Shown here piece by piece: positions 1 through 5,724 of a DNA stretch of 6,823 nt. The DNA is taken from NCBI GenBank assembly GCA_002499455.1, contig DALN01000040.1, positions 1 through 6,823 on the forward strand, given 5' to 3'. Source of the DNA: Methanoculleus sp. UBA77. GTDB lineage: Archaea > Halobacteriota > Methanomicrobia > Methanomicrobiales > Methanoculleaceae. A model generated the notes under the pieces. That model was not told where the DNA came from. It searched no databases and worked only from the letters and a program-made list of their open reading frames with translations. The translations under genes were made by a program, and so were the position numbers. Position 1 is the stretch's first letter; the number at the start of each line of letters is the position of its first letter.

Positions 1-846
1 GTGCTGCTTCCACCAGTAGACGTCCGTCTTGTCGCCGAACGTACAGATCATCACCGCGCCGCTGCCGAAGGCCGGGTCGACCACGGCGTCCTCGATCACC
101 GGCACCTGGTGGCCGAAGATCGGGACCGTGAGTCTCTTACCCTTCTGCCCGCGGTAGCGCTCGTCCTCGGGGTGGACCGCCACGGCAACGCAGGCCGCAA
201 GGAGTTCAGGCCGGGTGGTGGCGATCTCGATGCCGTCGAAGTCGAAGTAGTTGAGTTTGGTCGTCCGGGGAGCGTAGTTGACCTCGGCAAACGCGATGGC
301 CGTCTCGCACCGGGTGCAGAAGTTCACGGGATGCTCGCTCTGGTAGATGTCGCCGGCCTTGAGCATCTTCAGGAACGATGCCTGGGTCTTCCGGTAATAC
401 TCCGGGAGCATGGTGATGTATTCGTGGCTCCAGTCGGTCGAGAAGCCGAGCCGCCGCATGGTCGTCCGCATCTTCTCGATGTTTCCGATCGTGAGGTCGC
501 GGCACATCTCCCGGAACTTCTCCCGCGGCACATCATTCTTTGTGATCCCGTAGGTCTCCTCGACCTTCACCTCGGTGGGGAGGCCGTGGCAGTCCCACCC
601 CTGCGGGAACATGACGTTGTAGCCGCGCATGCGTTTGTACCGCGCGATGAAGTCGATATAGCACCAGTTTAAGGCGTTGCCGATATGGAAGTTGCCGGTG
701 GGGTAGGGCGGCGGCGTATCGATGATGAACCGGGGTTTCTCCGAGTCGGGATTGAAATAATTATCCTCATCCCGCCAGGTGCTCTGCCAGCGCCTCTCCA
801 CTTCTTCAATATCGTAGTTTTTGGGTAGTTGATGTGACGGCGACAT
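1..846 (-). CDS. valS: valyl-tRNA synthetase, N-terminal part (runs off left edge)
   Basis: Class I aminoacyl-tRNA synthetase that joins valine to tRNA-Val in the cytoplasm. The first 282 residues are visible, roughly a third of the usual length (about 870). Seen: an N-terminal entry with YPTGNFHIGNAL at about 48-59, where the class I HIGH signature reads HIGN; GWDCHGLPTE at 83-92, typical of the Val/Ile/Leu group; then the inserted editing (CP1) domain, opening near NFCTRC at 176-181, with the threonine-rich TTRPEL at 210-215 and GSGAVM at 261-266 followed by Asp272. The KMSKS loop and anticodon domain lie outside the window. The ATG at 846 is chosen because the protein begins with the usual KNYD-IEEVERRW start and a TATA-like box lies about 35 bases upstream; no clear Shine-Dalgarno is seen. 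It is transcribed divergently from the DUF92 gene. IleRS or LeuRS are less likely, given the GWDCHGLPTE context and N-terminal sequence. Confidence 0.96.
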   Translation of the reverse strand, partial: MSPSHQLPKNYDIEEVERRWQSTWRDEDNYFNPDSEKPRFIIDTPPPYPTGNFHIGNALNWCYIDFIARYKRMRGYNVMFPQGWDCHGLPTEVKVEETYGITKNDVPREKFREMCRDLTIGNIEKMRTTMRRLGFSTDWSHEYITMLPEYYRKTQASFLKMLKAGDIYQSEHPVNFCTRCETAIAFAEVNYAPRTTKLNYFDFDGIEIATTRPELLAACVAVAVHPEDERYRGQKGKRLTVPIFGHQVPVIEDAVVDPAFGSGAVMICTFGDKTDVYWWKQH

Positions 847-876
847 TTTCAGCGTACGATCTCTCTCTTTCCAGTG

Positions 877-885
877 AAATATATT
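877..885 (-). promoter_or_regulatory. candidate TATA box for valS
   Basis: On the minus strand this reads AATATATTT, an AT-only run in a GC-rich gap. Its centre is about 36 bases upstream of the valS ATG. With the usual archaeal spacing of about 25 bases from TATA box to transcription start, the leader would be only about 10 bases, which fits the absence of a clear ribosome binding site. Confidence 0.45.
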
Positions 886-916
886 GTTCGACGGGACTTT
901 CCGGCTACCGGATGCG

Positions 917-974
917 CCGGGCCGCACAGGGGCAGCGTGGCCCGGAGACGGCGCCGGCCGGGACATTCTCCGGC
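917..974. repeat. two tandem GC-rich hairpins in the valS/DUF92 divergent gap
   Basis: First hairpin: bases 917-925 pair with 937-945 (CCGGGCCGC with GTGGCCCGG, nine pairs including one G-T) around an 11-base loop. Second hairpin: GCCGG at 957-961 pairs with CCGGC at 970-974 around an 8-base loop. No T-run follows on either strand, so they are not obvious terminators. They could be operator-like dyads between the divergent promoters or leader structures. In DNA this GC-rich, short stems also arise by chance. A nine-base direct repeat, CGGAGACGG, occurs at 943-951 and 983-991. Apart from these and the valS TATA box, the gap shows only a weak AT patch near 1006-1010. Confidence 0.4.
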
Positions 975-1042
975 AGACGCGGCGGAGACGGGCGGTAATC
1001 CGATCCTAAAGGCTTTCTCCATGCAGCACCAATGGTCTATGA

Positions 1043-2239
1043 ATGGATAAGCCGCAGGGGTTGGTTCTGGCATCGGCGCTCACCCTCGCCTTTATAGCGC
1101 TCGCCCCCCTGCTCCAGCCCCCATGGCTGCTCACCATGCTCCTCATCCCCTTCTCGCTCGTCCTCTTTCTCATACGGGATACCCGGTATGTGTCGATCTC
1201 CATCCTCGCCCTCGCGGCGCTCTACGGCCTGGGCTGGCTCTCGACGTTCGTCTTCACCTGCACGCTCGGTATCGTCGTGATCGGCGAGGTCGCGTTCCGC
1301 CTCACAGGGGCGAGACAGATCTCGTATCTTCACCACCTGATCGCCGCTATCGGGGTCTCGCTTGCCGTGATGCTCTATCTCCAGTATAGCGCGCCGCTCG
1401 TCGTCGTGATGGGCGTGGTCGTGGCGGTGCTGCTCCGTGCGGCCCTCCGGGGACGGGACGATGCGCTGATGATCGAGGCGCTCGGGGTGGCGATGACCAT
1501 GTTCCTCTTTGAGGAGATCGACTTCGAGGTGGAACTGACCATCCTCGCCGCTGCGGCCGCGATAGCCTTCGGGTTCGGCTACTCCTCCTACCGGCTCCGG
1601 GTTGCCGACGTCAGCGGCCTCTTCTCGGGCGCGATGATCGGCATCATCCTGATCGTCTTTGCGGACGTCAGGTGGTTCCTGATCATGCTCACCTTCTTCA
1701 TCATCGGTGCCGGGGCCACCCGCTACCGCTACACCGAGAAGGAGCAGCTCGGCGTCGCCCAGGAGCACGGCGGCGTGCGCGGCTACTTCAACGTCTTTGC
1801 AAACGGCCTGGTTGCGACCGCCGCGGCCATCCTCTACGGCGTGACCGGCCAGACAGCCTTTATCGCGCTCTTCATGGGGAGCGTCGCCTCCGCCGCCGCC
1901 GATACCGCCGCAAGCGAGATCGGGGTCACCGGAAAGACTCCCTACCTGATCACGACGCTCCGGCCGGTGCCGCGGGGGACGAACGGCGGGGTGACCCTCC
2001 GGGGCGAGGCGGCGGCCATCATCGCATCCGTTCTGGTCGCCGCCGCCGCATGGGCAATGGGCGTCGCCGATCCCTGGATGGTCGTCGTCACGATCGTCGC
2101 CGGCTTCGTCGGCACCAACGTCGACAGCCTGGTCGGTGCGACGCTCGAGAACAGCGGCAGGATCGGGAACTCCGGCACGAACCTTACGGCCACGTTCTTC
2201 GGCGGGATCGCCGGGATGGGGCTCTATATGCTGATATAA
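1043..2239 (+). CDS. DUF92 / TIGR00297-type polytopic membrane protein, possible isoprenoid-phosphate kinase
   Basis: A 398-residue integral membrane protein with roughly ten or more hydrophobic segments and very short polar loops. The C-terminal half (about 180-398) carries the DUF92 signature blocks: ADVSGLFSGAMIG at 188-200, RGYFNVFANG at 246-255, SAAADTAASEIG at 283-294, RPVPRGTNGGVTLRGE at 307-322, GTNVDSLVGATLE at 357-369 and GNSGTN at 375-380. The N-terminal 180 residues are an extra hydrophobic region, making the protein longer than the roughly 240-residue DUF92 core. Known for the family: plant VTE6, a DUF92 member, phosphorylates phytyl phosphate with a nucleoside triphosphate. A similar prenyl-phosphate kinase role in archaeal isoprenoid salvage is inference. 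The start is fixed by a TGA directly before the ATG, in the same frame; no Shine-Dalgarno is visible. It is monocistronic, with an oligo-T terminator downstream. Confidence 0.88.
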   Translation: MDKPQGLVLASALTLAFIALAPLLQPPWLLTMLLIPFSLVLFLIRDTRYVSISILALAALYGLGWLSTFVFTCTLGIVVIGEVAFRLTGARQISYLHHLIAAIGVSLAVMLYLQYSAPLVVVMGVVVAVLLRAALRGRDDALMIEALGVAMTMFLFEEIDFEVELTILAAAAAIAFGFGYSSYRLRVADVSGLFSGAMIGIILIVFADVRWFLIMLTFFIIGAGATRYRYTEKEQLGVAQEHGGVRGYFNVFANGLVATAAAILYGVTGQTAFIALFMGSVASAAADTAASEIGVTGKTPYLITTLRPVPRGTNGGVTLRGEAAAIIASVLVAAAAWAMGVADPWMVVVTIVAGFVGTNVDSLVGATLENSGRIGNSGTNLTATFFGGIAGMGLYMLI

Positions 2240-2285
2240 GGGGCGCTTTCGCAACAGGCTCCGCACCTGGAGACTATTGGTATAC

Positions 2286-2291
2286 TTTTTT
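2286..2291 (+). terminator. oligo-T terminator after the DUF92 gene
   Basis: A run of six T residues lies 47 bases after the DUF92 stop codon. Archaeal RNA polymerase terminates at short oligo-T tracts without needing a hairpin. The gap up to 2452 also holds a weak hairpin (2331-2337 with 2348-2354, one G-T pair) and no gene that I can support. Confidence 0.5.
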
Positions 2292-2422
2292 GGGCAGGAG
2301 CACTGGACGGAGCAGCCGCCGTATAAGTGCGATTCCCCCGATGGATAGGGAGTCTAAGCATCAGGCAGGTGCGGGCGTGACCGTCCGGAGAAGAACTGAT
2401 TGCAGACGCGGGTCGCCCGAAC

Positions 2423-2452
2423 AAAAAGGATGTGGTGCCTGCTCAGACACCA
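2423..2452 (-). terminator. hairpin plus T5 terminator of the PK-like/membrane-protein unit
   Basis: Immediately after the membrane-protein stop codon, TGGTG (2433-2437) pairs with CACCA (2448-2452) around a 10-base loop. Read on the minus strand, the stem is followed five bases later by five T residues (2427-2423). Position and polarity suit termination of the two-gene minus-strand unit against the convergent DUF92 gene. Confidence 0.55.
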
Positions 2453-3298
2453 TCAAGAGTACTTATACCAGCGGCCCTTCTCGTCGTACTCGCCCTGCAT
2501 CGTGGGAGCGCCGCTGCCGCCGGCAGAGTGGTTCCTGAAGAAACTCGCCTTGTAGGCGTAGAGGAAGGTCGAGTAGAGGACGATCACAAAGCCGTAGACA
2601 ACCGCCGTGATCCAGATCCCTTCCGTCCCGATGAGGGCGAGGATATCCTCCGGCATAACGACCTGGAGTTCCTCCGGCGTCATCAGGGTGAGCGGTTCGA
2701 GCTTCTCCACGAGCAGTGCCGTCCAGGCAAAGATGCCCGCAAGGAAGAGCACCATGAGGATGACGATGTTTGCCAGGTAGAAGACGAGGGTCCGGCCGAA
2801 GTTGTTCATGACAAACTCGATGCTCCGCCGGATCGACTCAAAGACGTTCGTCTCTTCAAAGACCGCCACGGTGTCGTAGAAGAACGTGAAGAAGGCGATC
2901 GAGAGGGCGACCCCGAAGATGAGCGGGCTCGCGCCTGCTGCGACACCGGCACCGAGGAGCGCGAGCGGGACGACGAGCAGGATGACCGTCAGGAGGACCA
3001 CGAACGAGATGAGCAGCGCGGGGAGCAGTATCCGGAAGTAGTGGGTGCGGCCGGACCGGGCGAACTCGTCGATCGAGAAGTTCTCCGCCCGGATCATGCC
3101 GTAGACTCCGCCGGCCAGGAACGGCATCACGAGGAGCTGCAGGAATGCCAACGGCTGCGCGTAGAATGCCCCGCCTGCGACGGGGACGACGATAGCGAGG
3201 ATGGCAAGGGCACCCATGACGAGGCCGGCCAGCCAGAGGATGGGATGCTGCCGGAGGAGCGCGGCGGCACCGGTGATCGATTCGAACGTCATGGTCAC
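2453..3298 (-). CDS. six-helix integral membrane protein, DUF7847-like, function unknown
   Basis: A 281-residue membrane protein. Hydrophobic segments lie near 18-40, 46-68, 90-118, 122-145, 168-195 and 225-250. A polar stretch rich in Glu and Pro sits at 198-220 between the last two. The soluble tail at 251-281 ends in GEYDEKGRWYKYS, a tail I associate with archaeal membrane proteins now grouped as DUF7847; that family name is from memory. A short amphipathic motif, ESIRRSIEFVMNNFGR at 154-169, precedes the fifth helix, as in related glycerophosphodiester-phosphodiesterase-like membrane domains. No catalytic residues are recognisable. The start is GTG at 3298, whose TG is shared with the upstream TGA stop (GTGA overlap), so translation is probably coupled. 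An in-frame ATG at 3292, two codons later, is the alternative. GGTGA just before that ATG is too close to be a normal ribosome binding site. Confidence 0.8.
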   Translation of the reverse strand: MTMTFESITGAAALLRQHPILWLAGLVMGALAILAIVVPVAGGAFYAQPLAFLQLLVMPFLAGGVYGMIRAENFSIDEFARSGRTHYFRILLPALLISFVVLLTVILLVVPLALLGAGVAAGASPLIFGVALSIAFFTFFYDTVAVFEETNVFESIRRSIEFVMNNFGRTLVFYLANIVILMVLFLAGIFAWTALLVEKLEPLTLMTPEELQVVMPEDILALIGTEGIWITAVVYGFVIVLYSTFLYAYKASFFRNHSAGGSGAPTMQGEYDEKGRWYKYS

Positions 3299-3885
3299 CG
3301 GACTCTCGGCATCGCCACGATCTCGCGGACCTGGAGGTCAAAGAACGATGCAGTGTGCGCCGGCCGGATGACGCAGACGGTATCGGCACCTGTTGCGGTG
3401 CCGCCCACCGCGATCACCTCTTCGTCGACGCCGACCACACCCTGGTCCGCCGCGATGAGGACGCACTCCACCGCGACCTTCAGGCCGATCGCAACGATCC
3501 GCCGCAGCGCCTCGGCGATCGCCTCGGTCCGGGAACTCCCCCCAAGCCTCGGCGAGCGGGATATCGCCCGCTCAAGCCCGGAGAGCGCATGCGTACCGGT
3601 GACGATCTTCGCCCCCGCCTCCCGGAGAGTCGCGGCCGCCTCCGGCGAGAACTCCCACTCGCCTGGCCGCGTGAACCCGACCACATGGGTGACGACGATC
3701 AGTTCAAGGTCCGTTCCCTTCATGGCATCGAGGAACGCAAGCGCCGTCCGGCCGCCTGTACTCGCGACCACGATCTTCGCAAGACCGAGCTCCTGCGCCC
3801 GCTCGACGGCGAACCGGGCGGCGTCGGGAGTGTTCTCGGCGCCCGGGGCGTCGAAATAATAGGTCTTTCTGGTTACGAAGCCCAT
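3295..3885 (-). CDS. stand-alone pyruvate kinase alpha/beta (C-terminal) domain protein
   Basis: A 196-residue soluble protein resembling the C-terminal alpha/beta domain of pyruvate kinase without the catalytic barrel, so it should not be a pyruvate kinase. Conserved blocks: YYFDAPGAENT at 9-19, VVASTGGRTALAFLD at 39-53, VVTHVVGF at 64-71, THALSGLERAIS at 98-109, ECVLIAADQG at 140-149, VGGTATGADTVCVIRPAH at 160-177 and EIVAMPR at 188-194. Archaeal relatives with known structure include, as I recall, Archaeoglobus AF0103 and Methanothermobacter MTH1675, both of about this length and without assigned reactions. The Gly/Thr-rich loops suggest binding of a phosphorylated or nucleotide-like ligand (inference). 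The ATG at 3885 matches where the family begins. The gene overlaps the downstream membrane-protein start, forming a two-gene unit. An AGGAG 18 bases upstream is too distant for this start; a TATA-like box about 26 bases upstream suggests a leaderless message. Confidence 0.88.
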   Translation of the reverse strand: MGFVTRKTYYFDAPGAENTPDAARFAVERAQELGLAKIVVASTGGRTALAFLDAMKGTDLELIVVTHVVGFTRPGEWEFSPEAAATLREAGAKIVTGTHALSGLERAISRSPRLGGSSRTEAIAEALRRIVAIGLKVAVECVLIAADQGVVGVDEEVIAVGGTATGADTVCVIRPAHTASFFDLQVREIVAMPRVR

Positions 3886-3907
3886 GCAATCATGTTGTTT
3901 TCGCTCC

Positions 3908-3916
3908 TAATTGAAT
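3908..3916 (-). promoter_or_regulatory. candidate TATA box for the PK-like gene
   Basis: The minus strand reads ATTCAATTAGG across this site, and the AT-rich core is centred about 26 bases before the ATG at 3885. This is the spacing expected for a leaderless archaeal transcript. A second AT-rich site (ATTTATC, minus strand, about 3958-3948) would instead give a leader of about 40 bases that contains the AGGAG at 3908-3904. Confidence 0.4.
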
Positions 3917-3922
3917 CCCCCG

Positions 3923-3940
3923 TTCCGGCAGGCACCGGAG
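3923..3940. promoter_or_regulatory. dyad TCCGG-N6-CCGGA between divergent promoters
   Basis: TCCGG (3924-3928) and CCGGA (3935-3939) form a five-base dyad, extended by one G-T pair, around a six-base spacer. It lies between the two candidate TATA sites in the 123-base gap separating the PK-like gene from ychF, so a bound protein could affect either direction. The dyad is short and GC-rich and could be chance. Confidence 0.25.
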
Positions 3941-3947
3941 AAAGAAG

Positions 3948-3958
3948 GAGATAAATGG
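3948..3958 (+). promoter_or_regulatory. candidate TATA-like box for ychF
   Basis: GAGATAAATGG is the only AT-rich element suitably upstream of ychF on the plus strand. A start about 25 bases downstream would leave a leader of roughly 30 bases containing the TAAGGAG ribosome binding site. The same bases read ATTTATC on the other strand and may serve the PK-like gene instead. Confidence 0.3.
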
Positions 3959-3997
3959 TGAATGGCCCAAACACTACTCTCAACTGAACGGTGCAAT

Positions 3998-4003
3998 AAG
4001 GAG
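3998..4003 (+). promoter_or_regulatory. Shine-Dalgarno site of ychF
   Basis: AAGGAG sits five bases before the ATG at 4009. It is the clearest ribosome binding site in the window and fixes this start. The other genes here have weak or absent sites. Confidence 0.75.
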
Positions 4004-4008
4004 TTCTC

Positions 4009-5178
4009 ATGATCACACTGGCCATTGCAGGAAAACCCAACTGCGGGAAATCGACGTTCTTCAGGGCAGCGACCCTGGCCCAGGCGGAGATTGCCAACTA
4101 CCCGTTCACGACGATCGACGCCAACCATGGCGTCGCATACGTCAGGACAACCTGTCCCTGCCGGGAGATGAACGTCCCGTGCGAGAACTGCCGGGATGGG
4201 AGCCGGTTTGTCCCAGTAGGCCTGATCGACGTCGCCGGGCTCGTTCCTGAGGCGCACACGGGGAGAGGGCTCGGGAACCAGTTCCTCGACAACCTCCGGC
4301 AGGCGGACGCGATCCTCCAGATCGTCGATGCGAGCGGCGCGACGGACGCCGAGGGGAACCCGATCGATATCGGTTCGCGCGATCCCGTAAAGGATATCGA
4401 GTTCCTCCAGTACGAGATGTCGATGTGGATGTACGGTATCCTCTCGCGGAACTGGGCGAAGCTCGTGCGGCAGGCTCAGGCGAAGGACTTCTCGCTCGCG
4501 GCTGCAATAGCGGAGGTCTTCGCCGGCCTCGGAGTGACCTACGAGCATGTCCGGGACGCCACGGATGCGGTCGGGATAGAACTCCGGACCGCCGGGGAGG
4601 AGGACCTGATCCGGTTCTGCCGGGAACTGATGCTCGCGAGCAAACCGATGCTGATCGTCGGGAACAAGGCCGACCAGGCCCCGAAGGAGTGCCTCGATAG
4701 GCTTGCAGAGCACGATGTCATCTTCGCGAGCGCGGCAGGAGAACTCGCCATCCGCATGGCTGCTGAAGGAAAGTTCATCCGCTACCTCCCCGGCGACGAG
4801 AGTTTCACCGTAAGCCCTGAAGCGAAGCTCAGCGCCGCGCAGCGCGCCGGGCTACAGAAGGTCGCGGACTTCATGCAGGCGTTCGGCGGCACCGGCGTCC
4901 AGAAGGCGCTCGACACCGCGGTCTTCGACCTCCTTGACCGGATCGTCGTCTACCCTGTCGAAGACGAGCACAAACTCACCGACGGGAAGGGCAGGGTGCT
5001 CCCCGACGCGTTCCTGATGAAACGCGGATCGACTCCCCGCGACCTTGCCTTCCAGGTCCACACCGATATCGGCGAAGGGTTCCTGTATGCCATCGATGCA
5101 AAGACCGGGATGCGGGTCAAGGATACCCACGAACTGAAGAACGGCGACATCATCAAGATCGTCAGCGTCCGGAAATGA
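4009..5178 (+). CDS. ychF: YchF-type P-loop NTPase (Obg family) with C-terminal TGS domain
   Basis: A 389-residue cytoplasmic NTPase of the Obg/YchF group, which in bacteria and eukaryotes (OLA1) binds ribosomes, often prefers ATP and responds to oxidative stress. Seen: Walker A/G1 GKPNCGKST at 8-16; G2 region YPFTTID at 31-37; G3 DVAG at 74-77 followed by Leu78, where classical GTPases have the catalytic Gln, so it belongs to the hydrophobic-substituted (HAS) GTPases; HTGRGLGNQFLDNLR at 83-97; G4 NKAD at 219-222; G5-like SAAGE at 241-245; and a TGS domain from about 312 with MKRGSTPRDLAFQVH at 337-351. Bacterial YchF usually has an altered G4 (NxxE) that accepts ATP; canonical NKAD here predicts guanine preference, as in archaeal relatives. 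Cys49, Cys51, Cys58 and Cys61 form a possible metal-binding or redox cluster between G2 and G3. The length matches archaeal homologues. The start is supported by TAAGGAG. Confidence 0.95.
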   Translation: MITLAIAGKPNCGKSTFFRAATLAQAEIANYPFTTIDANHGVAYVRTTCPCREMNVPCENCRDGSRFVPVGLIDVAGLVPEAHTGRGLGNQFLDNLRQADAILQIVDASGATDAEGNPIDIGSRDPVKDIEFLQYEMSMWMYGILSRNWAKLVRQAQAKDFSLAAAIAEVFAGLGVTYEHVRDATDAVGIELRTAGEEDLIRFCRELMLASKPMLIVGNKADQAPKECLDRLAEHDVIFASAAGELAIRMAAEGKFIRYLPGDESFTVSPEAKLSAAQRAGLQKVADFMQAFGGTGVQKALDTAVFDLLDRIVVYPVEDEHKLTDGKGRVLPDAFLMKRGSTPRDLAFQVHTDIGEGFLYAIDAKTGMRVKDTHELKNGDIIKIVSVRK

Positions 5179-5198
5179 GCCCGGTGGGCGACCGCTTC

Positions 5199-5221
5199 CC
5201 CGCCGGACGGAGCACGGCGGG
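5199..5221 (+). other. GC-rich hairpin downstream of ychF
   Basis: CCCGCCG (5199-5205) pairs perfectly with CGGCGGG (5215-5221) around a nine-base loop, 20 bases after the ychF stop. No T-run follows directly; the nearest is TTTT at 5258-5261, which also forms part of the next gene's TATA box. It may stabilise the 3' end of the message or slow polymerase. It is not a classical terminator. Confidence 0.4.
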
Positions 5222-5256
5222 CAGGCGTCCCCGGACTGCCGGAGCGATATCGACAG

Positions 5257-5265
5257 ATTTTAATA
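5257..5265 (+). promoter_or_regulatory. candidate TATA box of the small downstream gene (leaderless)
   Basis: ATTTTAATA is AT-only and centred about 30 bases before the ATG at 5291. No Shine-Dalgarno is present before that ATG (the bases are CTCGATCACC). Box spacing and missing site together suggest a leaderless or nearly leaderless transcript, separate from ychF. Confidence 0.5.
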
Positions 5266-5290
5266 CTGAATCGGAAAATACTCGATCACC

Positions 5291-5611
5291 ATGAGCGGCG
5301 AGGTCTACCAGGCGCAGGTCCTCCGGAACTTCTTCGAGACGATCACCGGACCGGACCGGAACCTGACCCGGATCTACATGTGCGTTATGAGCCTCGCCAA
5401 GCTCCGCATGGAATCCCCCGATCGGATGGCGTTCCTCGTGGACCAGCTCCGCAAATCCAAACAGAAGCGGGAACTCTCGATCGATATTCTCGACTATATG
5501 TGCGATGTGGCGCGCGACCTCGAACTTGCCACGGTCCAGACCGCGTTCGGCGTGAAGGATATCAACGCGGTCGCGGACGAGTTCAGCGGGATCAGTCTCG
5601 ACTCGCTCTGA
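5291..5611 (+). CDS. small helical protein of unknown function
   Basis: A 106-residue acidic-to-neutral soluble protein that I do not recognise. It has no signal peptide, membrane segment or Cys cluster; its two cysteines (31 and 71) are far apart. The sequence reads as all-helical: a helix at about 4-18, another at 24-38, one from 43 to 56 (DRMAFLVDQLRKSKQ), then after a KR-rich turn at 55-60 a helix at 63-83 (DILDYMCDVARDLELA), and a final helix at about 88-97. Codon use and third-position GC look like those of the flanking genes, which argues for a real, resident gene rather than a spurious reading frame. It follows ychF by 112 bases but has its own TATA-like box and an oligo-T tract right after its stop, so it is probably transcribed alone. 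Adapter, regulator or toxin-antitoxin roles cannot be argued from sequence. Confidence 0.75.
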   Translation: MSGEVYQAQVLRNFFETITGPDRNLTRIYMCVMSLAKLRMESPDRMAFLVDQLRKSKQKRELSIDILDYMCDVARDLELATVQTAFGVKDINAVADEFSGISLDSL

Positions 5612-5616
5612 TTTTT
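5612..5616 (+). terminator. oligo-T terminator after the small gene
   Basis: Five T residues follow the TGA stop directly. A hairpin just beyond (AGAGACC at 5627-5633 with GGTCTCT at 5649-5655, 15-base loop) lies downstream of the tract and may back it up or shape the 3' end. Confidence 0.5.
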
Positions 5617-5724
5617 CGCTCGCCGGAGAGACCTAGGGCTCACCGGCCGGTCTCTACTCTAAAGGCTCCTGGCCTCTTTGTCTTCCGGTACTTCGGAGCA
5701 TAGTGTCTTGGCCACAATTGTCTC

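Noticed and set aside
1..672. Long plus-strand open frame (223 residues) antisense to valS
   Set aside because: It mirrors valS on the opposite strand; its composition is rich in Arg, His, Val and Asp as expected of antisense GC-rich DNA, and it has no recognisable motif.
1037..2266. 409-residue minus-strand frame antisense to the DUF92 gene
   Set aside because: Very rich in Asp, Glu, Arg, Gly and His, typical of the complement of a hydrophobic coding sequence; the plus strand carries clear DUF92 motifs.
2240..2452. Small RNA gene: a TATA-like GTATAAG (2321-2327) sits about 10 bases before a weak hairpin (2331-2354)
   Set aside because: The hairpin has one G-T pair and begins before the expected start site, no terminator follows it on the plus strand, and nothing matches a known RNA; the gap is better explained by two terminators.
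2432..3859. 475-residue plus-strand frame antisense to the PK-like/membrane pair
   Set aside because: It spans two real minus-strand genes and the terminator, has low-complexity charged composition, and matches no family.
3907..4713. 268-residue minus-strand frame antisense to ychF
   Set aside because: The plus strand encodes all YchF motifs with a good ribosome binding site; this frame is its shadow.
969..5243. TCCGGCAG 8-mer recurring in three intergenic gaps (969-976, 3924-3931, and 5236-5243 on the other strand)
   Set aside because: The same word also occurs inside genes, for example in ychF near 4296, where it encodes Leu-Arg-Gln; in DNA this GC-rich the recurrence is not convincing.
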